A stretch of 64,000 bases of DNA. Origin: Gnetum montanum (taxonomy: Eukaryota > Streptophyta > Gnetopsida > Gnetales > Gnetaceae). The DNA is taken from positions 1,022,408-1,086,407 of the forward strand of contig MNCI01028452.1 in NCBI GenBank assembly GCA_015680685.1, in the 5' to 3' direction. Of the stretch, positions 11,320-23,109 are shown piece after piece. The position numbers and the translations under genes were made by a program. Every line of letters begins with the position of its first letter. Position 1 is the stretch's first letter. The notes beneath the pieces are model-generated. The model searched no databases and was not told where the DNA came from. It was given only the letters and a program-made list of their open reading frames with translations.

Positions 11320-13700
11320 ATGTCTTCTTCTTCATACGAAAGTGCCTCATCGCCTAGGTCTAAAATAGGAAATAGTCGGCAGCGTAATACACATGACGTT
11401 GATCTGCCAATTCCTCAACAAGTTTGAGTGGTATATATTCATCCTGATGAGTATATACTAGACTTCACCTTTATCCTCCATCAAGATGAACAACTGCGTT
11501 GGTGAGACTTAGAAGGTAACATAGTGTTAGCTCCTAATCGTTCAGTCCTGAGCATGCTTCTTCGTGCTCTCACATGAATTAGCATGCCACACTTACATGC
11601 AAAATACATTGTGTAAGACCATGACTCAAGAGAATACTATCCCACAGAGGCACAATGTCAAAGGGACTTGCAATAGGAGAGACATCATAAGTATTTGAAC
11701 GGTAAGTGGTCTTAGGATGCCCCACATGTCTTAAGAAAAAATGAGGGTGGTGAACCTACCTCAGGAAGTCGCCCACACAACGATGTTCCTTCCCTTGACT
11801 TTGGCCAAGGAGTTGTGTATTAGAACCTTCATTCCACTATTCATAACCCAAGTTCTGATACCCATGGGCATAAAGGGTTTGAAAAAGGGATATGAACTCA
11901 TGATAAAGATGTACATTCTAATCACAAATGCGATTGGGGTTGAGACCATATAAGAGAAGGTAGCAGACACTATCATGGTGATGGTTCTCCTTCTTCTTCA
12001 CCTTCATCCTCTCCTTCATCCTCTCCTTCAGTATCCAGATGTAGTCATAAGGAAAAAGACCATGGGGATAAAGGTAGGCAAAGTGGAAGTCATAGATGAA
12101 ACAACTAGGAAAGGGGACGAGGGCACTCTAGAGAGTCATGACATAGAAGAAGGGAGAGTAGGGAACAACATAGACATCATAGAGGCCATGGACGAGACAA
12201 TCATGATGAACCCCTAGTCACTACTTGAAGTATGTTAGACATAACTAATGCTTTTAGAATTCCAATAAGGCACCAGAAAGATAGTAGGATCAAGAGATTA
12301 GATATGAACAATATCCCATGATTTCAAAGGGGATACAATGCTAATCCTCAGAATCATTTACAGGCATTCCATGATGCGTGTGCCTTACAAAACATAGAGA
12401 AGGAATGGAAAAAAATTAAGTTGTTCCCAGAAACATTAGTTAAAGAAGTAGAAAGCTGGTACCAATCTTTAGAACCGGAATCCATTCGTAGGTGGAGTAC
12501 TATGTTAGAACTATTTAATGATAAGTACCAGATGTACTCCCAAGTGTCTAACTTGCAAAAGAAAATCCAAGGTTGGAAACAAGGAGGACATGAACCCTTA
12601 GATGCTACCATGGGCCAATACTATGCACTGTTACATCGTTGTCCTGGCCATGATTATTTGCAAAGGGATCAACTGCGCCATATCGTGGATGGGCTTAGGC
12701 ATGAAACGAGAAGAACCCTTGGGACTTATGCCTAAGGGAGACTATCCAAGCTTAGGTTCCATCAAATTTAAAGACTATTGGAGCAAGTTGCTAAAGAAGA
12801 AGGTGAGCTATGGAAGAGAGAAAGTGAGGAAGAGTATAATCAAGATCCTTCCCTTCAGAAGAAGGAAGTAAGATTTTGTGAGGATGAAGAAGAGTCATCA
12901 CTCGAAGAGATAGTGAATAGGAAAACTTTGCCTATCCAAAAGATGACATTAGAAGTTTCGGCAAAGGTAGACCAAATCTGGGATTCCCTAGACAATAGAG
13001 TTTAATCTATTCTTAAAATAGTAGAGGAATCTAGAGAGCAAGGTAGTGATGACAAAAAAAGAAAAAAGAGAGAAGCTGAACATGCACGTAGCAAGGGTAA
13101 GGGCAAAGTTGCCATCATTGAAGAGGTTGTGGAGTTAGAAACAGATAATGATAGTGGATGTGAAATATGTCAATATGAACATCCCACGTGATGTTGCCCT
13201 ATAATCTCACATCTGCAAGAGTCTGGGATGTATGCACTCAACCCATGATTGAACAAACAGTAAGCACCCTAAAGTTTATCTTACCCTTAAATTTAACCCA
13301 AGACAGTTCCACCAACTCTTAACATATTATCCAAGTGGAACTCCACCACAACCGATTGAGCAATATCAACAGTGGTAGCACCCACAATCATGGGGAATGC
13401 CACCACCAAGGCAACAGTATCCTTACCGCAACCTAACTCGTATGGATATTACATGCAGCAGCCAGTCTCCCCAGATGACTCTATTGGTTACATCACTCCT
13501 CAACCTCACTACCAAGCCCACGAGTATTATGGGACTCCCTCTTCTAGGGGTGATATTACACAAGCATATCATCCTTCTCATCTGGGCACATCTCTTCCAC
13601 TAATAGCTCCACTACCACCTGCTCTAGCTATGCAAGGTGAAATCCCTACCCAGCTATAGCAACGTAATGCCACAAGGGTTGTTAACTCTCAACCTACTAT
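11320..13700 (+). pseudogene. gag: Element A gag
   Basis: Structural polyprotein of the particle. The start at 11,320 (MSSSSYESASSPR) is supported because element C has the matching MSSSSHKSTSPPR start. A Ser-rich then Arg/His-rich basic segment follows (about 11,980-12,200). The retrotransposon gag core comes next (LQAFHDACALQNIEKEW, then SIRRWSTMLELFNDKYQ, 12,250-12,735), then a C-X2-C-X3-H knuckle near 13,160 and a Gln/Pro/Tyr-rich tail. Gag and pol lie in one frame throughout. TGA, TAA and TAG codons interrupt it repeatedly (first near 11,425), several replacing Arg or Gln. No product is expected. Confidence 0.85.
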
Positions 13701-13845
13701 TGGTTCCAACAACCACATGAAGAAAATACCTTTCTTTAGAACCAACAGACCAACCAAGCCCTTGCAATCATAAGCGGCTAATTCCTTAGATGCCTTAGTA
13801 TCAATCAAAACCTCGGAGCCTCCTTCAACTTAACCACCATACTCA

Positions 13846-14345
13846 ATGCATACGATCATGCTAACACATGGCATCATCGATTGGATCAAAGTTGATCACC
13901 TTCCCAAAAAATTCTTTGATCCTAGGAGTCCTCTGATATACTTACAAATCACTGGAAATGCATCATGCAAGGCTCTTTTGGATTCAAGTTCCAGTGTCAA
14001 CTTGATTTTTCAAGAAATGTACAAGGCCTGGAACCTACCTCCATTGAAAAAGAGCAACATCCCTCTAGAGTTGGCTGACTAGTCCATCACTGTCCCATTT
14101 GGATTGGTGGAAGACATTGTTACTATTTTTTGTGGGTGGTTGTACCCAGTTGACTTCCTAGTGATTCAGGTAAACAATGGTAAGGGGGACTTCTCAATCA
14201 TAATGGGAAGAGCATGGCTAAACACCATTGACACACTCCTAGGAATTCGTGATCTTTCCCTAGAAATATCAAAGGAAAATACATTTAGAAAAATTGAGAA
14301 GAAGAAAGTTTTGTGCATCGCATACAGTGACATAGGATGTAACTG
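13846..14345 (+). pseudogene. Element A aspartic protease domain
   Basis: Retropepsin-like protease that would cut the Gag-Pol polyprotein. The active-site region reads ALLDSSSSVNLI. The usual D-S/T-G is changed to D-S-S, whereas element C keeps ALLDSGSGVNLIS, so A has lost a catalytic-loop glycine. The C-terminal conserved block reads FSIIMGRAWL. A TAG at about 14,080 breaks the frame. It continues the gag frame and leads to RT. Confidence 0.85.
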
Positions 14346-14619
14346 CATGCAGAGGTCATGGTTTGTGCAAAGTTTAGCATTTCCTGCATGTAATCAGTGT
14401 GCACAAGTGATTAACATACAAAGATACCTGTATGTAGTAGCCACACGATAGGAAGACACCCAGTGGCTGACAATTCATCAAGAAAGAAATTCACTCATAT
14501 GCATGGAACCAACTGAGGGTTTGACTTGTGCTTACATTGATAGCATAGATGCATTAGAGTAAGTCCACCACCAACTTCCAAGCCTTAACCTCAAAAATAT
14601 CAACTAGGGGAAGCTGGAA

Positions 14620-15229
14620 ATCCCTGAGAAATTTAAGTAGGAGCCTCTCAAGCTAAAACCATTGCCCACCAGTATGGAATACACGTTCCTTAAAAATGGA
14701 AAATCGATAATTATCAACGCTAAGCTTGCTCCTCAACAGAAAGAAGAATTACTGAAGGTAATCAATAGATGGTCAAAAGCCTTTGCTTGATCATATCCTA
14801 AATTAACTAGAATAGATCCTAGGATATGCCAACATAGGATTTACACTGTCCCCTCCATGAAGCCTCAAAGATAATTGCAGAGGCGTTTGAACCCAAAGTT
14901 GAAGCAAGTAGTCAAGGAAGAAATCAAACAGCTTCTCAAGGCTGGGTTCATATACCCCATTTCTGATAGTGAATGGGTTAGCCCCTTAGTTATTGTGCCT
15001 AAAAAGGGAGGCAAATGGAGGGTGTGCATAGATTTCAAGCTACTAAATATGGCAACATTCAAAGATCACTTTCCATTGCCATTTGTCGACCAAGTCTTAG
15101 AAACCATCGTAGGGCATCACGATTATAGTTTTCTGGATGGATATAGCAGATATAACCAAATAAAAATAGTCCTAGAAGACCAAGCCAAGACTATGTTCAC
15201 CAGTCCTTGGGGAACATTCACATACAAAC
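14620..15229 (+). pseudogene. Element A reverse transcriptase, N-terminal half
   Basis: Contains the Ty3-type RT start (RIDPRICQHRIYT, SEWVSPLVIVPKKGGKWRVC) and the motif with the first catalytic aspartate (FLDGYSRYNQIKI), ending at TSPWGTFTYK where element B is inserted. It resumes at 22,076. In-frame TGA and TAA/TAG codons occur at about 14,788 and 14,872. The wording and order of motifs are those of Athila/Tat Ty3/Gypsy RTs. Confidence 0.92.
15225..15229. other. Target-site duplication of element B, left copy (CAAAC)
   Basis: CAAAC precedes the B 5' LTR; CAAAT follows the B 3' LTR at 22,071-22,075. Rejoining A across B restores an uninterrupted RT frame (TYK-Q-MPSGLCNAP) with the left copy, so C is the ancestral base. 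Confidence 0.85.
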
Positions 15230-16094
15230 TAATGAGTCATGAATTTGTTGGCTATGATATCACTACCGTGATATCCCAGTGGCTGTGATATCGTATAGGC
15301 TGCGATATTGCATACGCGATGTATCGTACACGATGTCGCATCTTTTCCCACGATATCGTGTATGCAATATCACGTCACGCGGCTCTCCCTTGTTTCTCAG
15401 TTTTATGTTAGATTGTAGCTAAACTCTGGTAGTTTTCTCCCTCCAGAGATAGAATATTTTCTAGTGTCTACCTGCAGTGTGGTGATTGTAATTGTACGAC
15501 ATCCTTTATTCGAGTGTGACGTACTTGGACACGCACATGACCGATAATAAAGATTGAGATTACTTCATCATTGTAGCATTCACTTTGTTTATTTATTTAT
15601 TTAATTGTTATTTACTACTTTCCTAATTAATCTCTCTCACCCTTATCTCATGTTAGAATGTGGAATGAGTATGACTTGATTACAAGCATATAAGTGTGAC
15701 TACTTGGTAACCCAGTAGCGTACCTAGGATCTGCGCTTGGTAACACTAGTGGTAGTCATGCACGAAGTTCAAGATGTGTACGGATAATCAAGGAATGGAT
15801 GCTCATCGCACCTAGGCTAGATTAGATTCTTTTACCCTTTCTCTCTTAGCTTAGTTAATATTATCTTCCATTGCATTTAAGAGTAGCATTAGGTTAGAAC
15901 ACATCATGCGCCTCACTCTGGACTAAACCATATGTGACAAAGATAATACTAGTCTAGGTGGGAAGATAGCGAACTGTGACCTAAGGCTAACTATCTAGGT
16001 GCCACAACTAGTCCATCTGCAGAGTTCGACTGGATCACACGTGAAAATGCTCGTATTCATATGGTTGAGTGTAGGGGTACCTCGGCACTCATCA
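15230..16094 (+). mobile_element. Element B, 5' LTR
   Basis: Begins TAATGAGTCATG (TGATGAG with one G-to-A change) and ends ACTCATCA. U3 is full of GATATC/GATATT half-palindromes. The CTTTATT...AATAAAG stem is at 15,504-15,552 and the doubled TTGGTAA motif near 15,703 and 15,736. Compared with its partner (21,173-22,070), the segment with the TATA box (CTATAAATAGAGG) is missing at about 15,371-15,383, so this copy probably cannot drive transcription. Confidence 0.92.
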
Positions 16095-16095
16095 T

Positions 16096-16113
16096 TGGCG
16101 CCGTTTCCAGAGA
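16096..16113 (+). promoter_or_regulatory. Primer binding site of B, tRNA-Asp type
   Basis: TGGCGCCGTTTCCAGAGA follows the LTR after one base. The first ten bases match the tRNA-Asp complement exactly; three later bases differ. Confidence 0.85.
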
Positions 16114-16235
16114 CGGTGCTAGTTATCTAGATTAGTTATATCATACAAGGTTGCTGTATAGGAATTAATGATATATCTTTTAAGAATAATTAATTCCAAA
16201 AATTCACATACGAATTCACACACAGCTTCATAACC

Positions 16236-18521
16236 ATGCCTCTCCTACAAGACTATGATAATGCCATACCTAATGAGGAAATTTATTGGAGAACCAATGA
16301 ATTATATGGCAATGAAGTCTGGAGTACTCAACCTTATGTAGGAGTCCCCTACATTTATGAACACCCCAACGATACTCAAAGACTCTCGTCATCCAACTCT
16401 TACACCTCTAGTGAGGATGAGACATCCCATAGAATGAGGAGGCCCGAAAGGCCTAGGACCTTCTCAATAACTAACAAGAACTTACGTGGGGATGATTGGA
16501 AGACTTACAAAAGTCATAATGAGTTTTACAGTTCCTTCTCTTCCTCTACTCCTTCAATGTCAGATTGTGACATAGATGACTATCTTTCAGGGGATCGGCG
16601 TAGAACTAAAAATCAATCTCACAAAGAAAATCAAGAATGCCAACATAAACGAAGGTAGCATCATCCCAACCTACAAACTCACAACCTACTTAGTGATGAT
16701 GAACCCTTGCTAGCCACTAAGAGCCTAATGCAAATACAAGAGGCTGTTCGAATCTCACGTAGGCATCGTAAAGAGAGCTATCTACCTAGGCTCGATTTAA
16801 ACAACTTTCCCCATTTTTCAGGAGGCTATGACTTAGATCCGTATCAACATTTACAAGCCTTCTACGATGCCTGCACATGGAATAACATTGATAATGGGTG
16901 GCAAAAACTTAAGCTCTTTCCTATGACACTTGTTGGCCAAGCAAAAGTATGGTATAGATTGTTAAAACCAAATTCAATACGACGTTGGTCAAAAATGGTA
17001 GAAGTTTTTAATGAACGATATCAAACCTACACAAGAGTCTCAGCCTTGGGGAAACAAATCCAAGAGTGGAAACAAGCACAACATGAACCCTTGGACATGG
17101 CCTTAGAAAGATATTACGCATTGTTAAACAACTATCCAAGCCATGGGTTTTCTGAGGAAAGGCTAATGTACCACATTATTGACGGGCTTCGTAATGAAAC
17201 AAGAGAGACCTTAAGAATATGCACCCAAGGTCAACTATACAAACTACGAACCCATCAGGTCCAAGAGCTTATTAAGTAGGTAGCAAAAGAAGAAGGAGAA
17301 ATGGCTAGATGGGAGAGTGTTGAAAAACATCAACGGGACCAAAATTTCAACTTAACAAAGATCCATGATCATCAAAAGGAGAAATTGACTTATCACAAGG
17401 AGAAAGAACCATCTTTGCCAGTACAAAAATAGTTAGAGGAAGTCAAGGCAAAGATCAATAAGATGTTGGAATGGACATATCAAAAGTGTGGAGAATTTAT
17501 CAACATTATTGGAGATAGAGTTTTGACAACCCAAGAAGCAGGACAAAACATTAGAGAATTGAAAAGAAGGGATAAGGAAAATAAGAGCTCAATTGCCAAT
17601 CATACGTATGAATGTAACATATGCCTGTACGATCACCCCAAGGGCCAATGCCTAATACTATCACATTTACATGAGCATTGGGGAAACACGTTACATCCAG
17701 AGTTCGTATGGAGATACTGTGTTTGATCAAAGTGACAACAATCCCAGTCGTGGGGGAGACCACCACTAGACTGGAGACACCCTTCATATCATCTAGATCC
17801 AAATGCTTATCTTGTTCAACATCCTGTTTCTCCAACTGGGCCAACACACTTTATCTCACAACAGTACCACTCTCCTCAATACTATCAACCCATGCCTCCA
17901 ACACAACCACCACCTTGTGCACCTTATACTCCTCCTAACTTTCAACATTCTCATCCTTTCCCTCCTCCCACAATGCCACCAATTGTTCCTAAGGTGTCTA
18001 CACCACCGCAACAACCCATGAATGACACTTGTGCTACTACTACCAACAACAGTGAAAAGCCTCCTCAACATCAAAAGCGTCCTTTCTTTAAACATGGCCA
18101 TAAGAAGGGACAACACAATTCTGAGGCCACTGCATCTTCCAACTCAGCACAAGTCCCACACTGTGGTGCACCCTTATCTTCGAATCCAATGCCTCATGTA
18201 ACTTCATCAGGGCCACCAACTCACACTCCAACAATCATACGACCCAATGAACATAGACATGGAGAGCAACAACCAAATCCTTGCATACCATCTAACGGTC
18301 ACCAACATCATAGTGGGTCAACTTGTTATCCAGGAACTACATCGCACAAATTACCTCACTATGCTTATTATAACCCAGTGTGTGAAACTCGATGGGGTAA
18401 ATATGACCAAGCTAGAATACTTTCAAAATGCAAGGATCCTAGTCATCAGTTATTAATCCATGCCGTCCTTAACCGTTCAGCTATGAGGGATATCCCCCAT
18501 TCTAATAACAAGCAGGATTAA
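16236..18521 (+). pseudogene. gag: Element B gag (only conserved coding region)
   Basis: Starts MPLLQDYDNAIPNEEIYW. The gag core lies at 16,790-17,275 (FPHFSGGYDLDPYQHLQAFY, NSIRRWSKMVEVFNERYQ), the zinc-knuckle-like CNICLYDHPKGQC at 17,613-17,651, then a Pro/His/Gln-rich tail ending with TAA at 18,519. The reading frame is constant from 16,236 to 18,521 except for a compensating frame slip between about 17,690 and 17,770. TAG stops occur at 16,656, 17,277 and 17,430. It is related to the A and C gags but clearly a different family. No protease, RT, RNase H or integrase follows. Confidence 0.88.
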
Positions 18522-20407
18522 TAACCACTTTTTATTTTCTTTAATTTTACAACTTTTTATTTTCTAGTTTTTCATCTTTCAGTTTCTTGTTTTCTCTTTT
18601 TGTCTTTTTTTCTTTTACGTTTTTTGTAAGTAATCTCATCTATGAATAAAACACTCATGTGGATCGTTGGTTGAGGTGTATTCTATGTTATCGAGTCTTG
18701 AATGATCAATTATTTGGAACAGTGAGTTCATTACATCCACTCATCCATTCTACAAATAAGAGGTTCTATTCGAGGGTACAGTGATATTCTTGACATTTTT
18801 AAAACTTAAAATTAATTTTGTGTTCATTGTACCCAGAATGAAGAAGGATAGACCAAGAGGGAATGATTAGGGTGTGACATCAAGGGAACTTGTGGATTCT
18901 CTTTGGTGATGTCTGTGGGAGTTATCATGCAACGTGGTTGTACTAAGATCCTTGTAGATCTAATGAAAAATGGGAGTAAGAGTAATCAAAAGGGCACTTA
19001 AAAATTAAACGTTGTTCTAGGGGGTCCCATTGGAAAGACATGCATCCATGCCTGAAGGTTGGCGATTTCTCTGGATTCAGTATTCAAAAAAAAAAAAAAA
19101 AGAGAAAAAAAAGAAAAAGAAAAAGGAAGTGCCATAAAACAAAAATCACTCCTCCCTTGAACAAAATGCCAAGCGATCGTACGCATTGTTGTTGTGGTAC
19201 TCTCATAGTTGCTCATTATGGGATGAAACAATGCGATGTCATTGTTTAGAGGAATGGACTTGGTCCTGATCTTGGAACAATGGGTTAATGACACATTAAT
19301 CATGCTTTGCATGGAGGATTCATTGTGTCCTAGGTTAGTTATCTCATGTCCCAATCTCTATGATCCCTTTCTCTAGTTCATCTCATCTCACTGTTCATGT
19401 AATTGTAGCCCATGTCGTGTGTAACATATAATTCGTACCTCGTTCTAGTGATATTTACATGTGTGTGTTTTGTGGAGTTAGTGAGGATTACATTTAACCC
19501 TTCTAGTGCCTACGGACACTTTAAGTGTGGTTACACAAGGGCATTATAGGTTGGAACCTGCTTTGGGGAGGATCCACTTGTGTAATCTTTTGTAATTTTC
19601 ACTTATGACACAACTCACACACACCATTTATTATCTCAGCGTATTGTTCATGATATTCTTTCCCTTATTACTATCCCTCCGATTCAACGTCCCTACGAAT
19701 AATCACATAGCCTTTTTCTCTATCACCCAAGGCCCTTATTGATAAAACCCATAGATCATTATTCATGCCTTTAAAATCATCTAATTACCTGAGAACCCCT
19801 TAACAATCGTCCAGATGTCCTTAGTTTACATCGTTTAATTTCAAAGAAATATTAAAAATTCGGTACATTCTCTAAGTGCCCTAACTTCAATGAAAATATA
19901 TATATGTGACCCCCCTGTGCTAATCAACATCATTTGCAATTGTTCACACTGGGGAAGTTTTTCAATTCCTCTCTACGACTTGCAATTGCGTGTCCCTTGC
20001 TTTCATATCCATAAATCACTTGCTGATACTCCAATTTTCATTTTGTTTGAACCTACTTGAACCCGAAGTGTTCAGCTTAGTCGTGGGGGAGGGGCACACA
20101 TCGAATAGTGCATATAGTGCATAAATTTTTTGAAATTCATCATCACCCGAAGGACATCTTTAAGGGTAATTAGTTGTAGAATTAAGAATAGAATGTGTCA
20201 AAAACAATTTCATCCCCTTAGCTATACCAGAAAATTAAATTTGGAAACCACCTAAGCAAAGAGGACTCAACACTATAATCTTCCGGGGACATGTTCTTCT
20301 AATAATTAACATCACACAGAAATAAAGTAAATCTATTAGGGCAAGCAGTAAGGTATAACCTAACTTTGGTAACAACCTTACTAACAATTGGTTCCATGTG
20401 ATTGTAG
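18522..20407 (+). other. Element B 3' non-coding region
   Basis: About 1.9 kb with no domain. A T-rich tract (18,528-18,625) follows the gag stop, as it follows the last ORF in A (24,420-24,520) and in C. It contains the GGGGAGGA box (19,561-19,574) and the first PPT-like copy (CTTAGTCGTGGGGGAGGGG, 20,076-20,094) shared with other elements. A poly-A/G run lies near 19,085-19,125. Confidence 0.7.
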
Positions 20408-20983
20408 ATGGCCCCAAAACGTAGACAATAGGAAGGTCCTGCTCAAGGTGCGATCAAATGACCTAGGAGAGGTGAAGGACAAGTTCCTAGCAAACAACAT
20501 GCAGAGTAGGAGGAACAATCATTTAGTATCCACCAAGAAGACCCTGTTGCTGTACAATCAAGTCCTACCCTCTCTAAAAGCGGTGCTTGGTACTTAGGGG
20601 AAACATACCAATTTTGGCACAATAAAGAAGAAGGCACCACGGTTAACAATTGTGGTGTGATTGTTGATTTCTTTGTTCAAGCCATTTCGGAAGTATTAAA
20701 CCTTCCGAATACAGGGCCAAAGGTTGCTCAGAACCAGCTAGACACTTTCAGAACCGAGTAACTTAATAAATTATTGACAGAGAATAAAAGGGTGACAGAA
20801 GAAAAAGAGAAGGCTGACTGGGATGCCTCTATAGCACAAGCGTAAACTTACATGTGTACCAAGGCACTCAAGGCCTTACAAGAGGAGAAACTTCAGGACA
20901 TACTTCAACGCCATCAAATCCCAAGACCTAGAGCGCAAAAAAAAGGGAAAGACACCTATGGAGGAGCCACCGCCACCACGAAT
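20408..20983 (+). pseudogene. Element B decayed helical extra ORF
   Basis: One frame from ATG at 20,408 reads protein-like with five in-frame stops (20,429, 20,459, 20,507, 20,759, 20,843). Stretches include GAWYLGETYQFWHNKEEG, NCGVIVDFFVQAISEVLNL and a charged helix (LLTENKRVTEEKEKADWDA, ALKALQEEKLQDIL), ending in a basic RPRAQKKGKD tail. Its place between gag and the 3' LTR is where Athila-type elements carry env-like or additional ORFs. I recognise no domain and see no membrane segment in the readable part. Confidence 0.55.
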
Positions 20984-21163
20984 TACATGAGTTCTGCCAA
21001 TTTTGTAATCATAGGATTTTCTTTTGTGTTGTGTCTCAATTTTGTTCTGACTCCACACTACGACATGAATCCATTCTGGTCAGTCAATAATTCCATACCT
21101 ATCCACTGTGTAATCAATGGAGCTTATTCTCTCTGTAACTCGAGGATGAGTTTTCATTTAATC

Positions 21164-21172
21164 ATGGGGGTA
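21164..21172 (+). promoter_or_regulatory. Element B polypurine tract
   Basis: ATGGGGGTA lies directly before the TGATGAG start of the 3' LTR, in the context TTTAATCATGGGGGTATGATGA. It is the expected primer for plus-strand DNA synthesis. Confidence 0.8.
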
Positions 21173-22070
21173 TGATGAGTCATGAATTTGCTAGCTATGA
21201 TATCACTACCGTGATATCATAACCATCATATCCCAGTGGCTATGATATCGCTGTCGTGATATCCCAGTGGCTATGATATTGCTGCCGTGATATCGCATGG
21301 GCTACGATATTGCATACGCAATATCGCGTTGCGTTGCCAAATCTATAAATAGAGGTGGCTCTCCCTTGTTTCTCAGTTTTATGTTAGATTGTAGCTAAAC
21401 TCTGGCAATTTTCTCCCTCCAGAGATAGAATATTTTCTAGTTTCTACCTGTAATGTGATGATTGTAATTGTACGACATCCTTTATTCGAGTGTGACGTAC
21501 TTGGACACACACATGACCGGAAATAAAGATTGAGATTACTTCATCATTGCAACATTCACTTTGTTTATTTATTCATTTAATTGTTATTTACTACTTTCCT
21601 AATCAATCTCTCTCACCCTTATCTCATGTTAGAATGCAGAATGAGTACGACTTGATTACAAGCATTTAAGTGTGACTGCTTGGTAAACCAGTAGCGTACC
21701 TAGGATCTGCACTTGGTAATCCCAATGGTAGTCATGCACGAAGTCCAAGATGTGTACAGATAATCAAGGAATGGATGCTCATCGCACCTAGGCTAAATTA
21801 GATTCTTTTACCCTTTCTCTCTTAGCTTAGTTAATAATATCTTCCATTACCTTTAGGAGTAGCATTAGGTTAGAACACATCATACGCCTCACTTTGGACT
21901 AAACCATACATGACAAAGATAATACTAGTCCAGGTGGGAAGATAGCGAATTGTGACCTAAGGCTAACTATCTAGGTGCCACAACTAGTTTGTCTGCGGAG
22001 TTCGACCAGATCGCACATGAAAACACTCGTATTCGTATAGTTGAGTGTAGGGGTACCACGCCACTCATCA
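21173..22070 (+). mobile_element. Element B, 3' LTR
   Basis: Begins TGATGAGTCATG and ends CACTCATCA. It retains the TATA box (CTATAAATAGAGG, 21,343) missing from the 5' copy, and a 31-bp tandem unit in U3 (CCCAGTGGCTATGATAT at 21,232 and 21,263). The CTTTATT...AATAAAG stem is at 21,480-21,528. Confidence 0.92.
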
Positions 22071-22510
22071 CAAATAGATGCCATCTGGCTTGTGCAATGC
22101 CCCTACAACATTTCAACGACTAGTTCTAAGCATATTCCAATAGCAGATAGGGAATGGTGTGGAGTTCTTTATGGACGACTTCTCCACTTATGGAGCAAAC
22201 TTTGATCAAGCCTTGGACCGGTCGGAGCAAGTGTTAAAAAGATGTGTAGAAAAAAATTTGAGGTTCAATTTGCAGAAAATCCATTTGATGGTCCAAGAAG
22301 GTGTAGTACTAGGGCACAAAATCTCTCACACAGGGATAGAGGTAGACCCTAAGAAAATCAAAGTTATCCAAGGAATTACTTTTCAATCGAAAACTGTCAA
22401 AGATATTCAGTCATTCCTTGGACATACTGGCTACTATAGGAGATTTATTGAGAGCTTTTCAAAGGTTGAAAAAGAACGTACCTTTCGAGTGGACTAGAGA
22501 ATGCAAATTA
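22071..22510 (+). pseudogene. Element A reverse transcriptase, C-terminal half
   Basis: Continues RT after element B: MPSGLCNAPTTFQRLVLSIF, the catalytic FMDDFSTYG (F/Y-x-D-D box, about 22,168), then EGVVLGHKISHTGIEVDPKK and GHTGYYRRFIESFSK. The FMDDFS box and the GIEVD block are Athila/Tat hallmarks. A TAG sits at the right target-duplication copy (22,074) and further stops follow near 22,500. Confidence 0.92.
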
Positions 22511-23000
22511 GCTTTTCAAACTTTGAAATAAAAGCTAGTAGAAACACCCATTCTACAAGCTGCTAACTAGTCCAAACCATTTCATATCATGACTAACACA
22601 TCTAACTATGCCTTAGGAGTCGTACTTACATAGTTAGATGACCAGAACCATCCTTATTACATCCACTGTGCAAGTAGAAGTATTTCTAGTGTACAAATTA
22701 ACTACACTACCACAGAGGAAGAATTAATGGCTATAGTGTTCGCACTAGAAAAGTTTAGACACTATGTATTGGGATATAAAGTATATATACATACATATCA
22801 TAGTGCAATAAGGTTCCTCATGAATAAGCCAATGGTAAGCCCTCGTATCATACAATGGCTTGTAATCTTACAAGAGTTCGATCTTATGATGATCAATCAT
22901 AAAGGCACCGAGAATGTAGTTGCTGATCATTTATCTGAGTTGCGATGGGACAACAAAGAGAATGAGTATTCAATTTTTAATTATTTTCCTGATGAATTCC
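22511..23000 (+). pseudogene. Element A RNase H domain
   Basis: Ty3-type RNase H that removes RNA from the cDNA hybrid. Visible blocks are YYIHCASRSISSVQINYTTT, EEELMAIVFALEKFRHYVLG, and VVADHLSEL close to the end, matching the usual order after RT. There are TAA/TAG stops near 22,528 and 22,569 and a frame change from the RT segment. Confidence 0.88.
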
Positions 23001-23109
23001 TCTTTGCTAGTGTAGTGAATAATCAATCAGCCACGGAGATAAATTGGTACAATAGCATTCTTACCTATCTCATCACCCAAGAAATACCACAAGAGTTAAA
23101 CCTTAAGAA

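Noticed and set aside
11741-12217. Leu/His-rich frames near the gag start of A and the matching frames in C
   Set aside because: They are off-frame readings of the Ser-rich and Arg/His-rich gag segment, whose true frame joins the gag core.
19040-19249. Lys/Arg-rich short protein
   Set aside because: Produced by an A/G homopolymer run in the B 3' region; not conserved in A or C.
22159-22497. A separate RT gene after element B
   Set aside because: It is the second half of the RT of element A, split by B, as shown by the target duplication and motif order.
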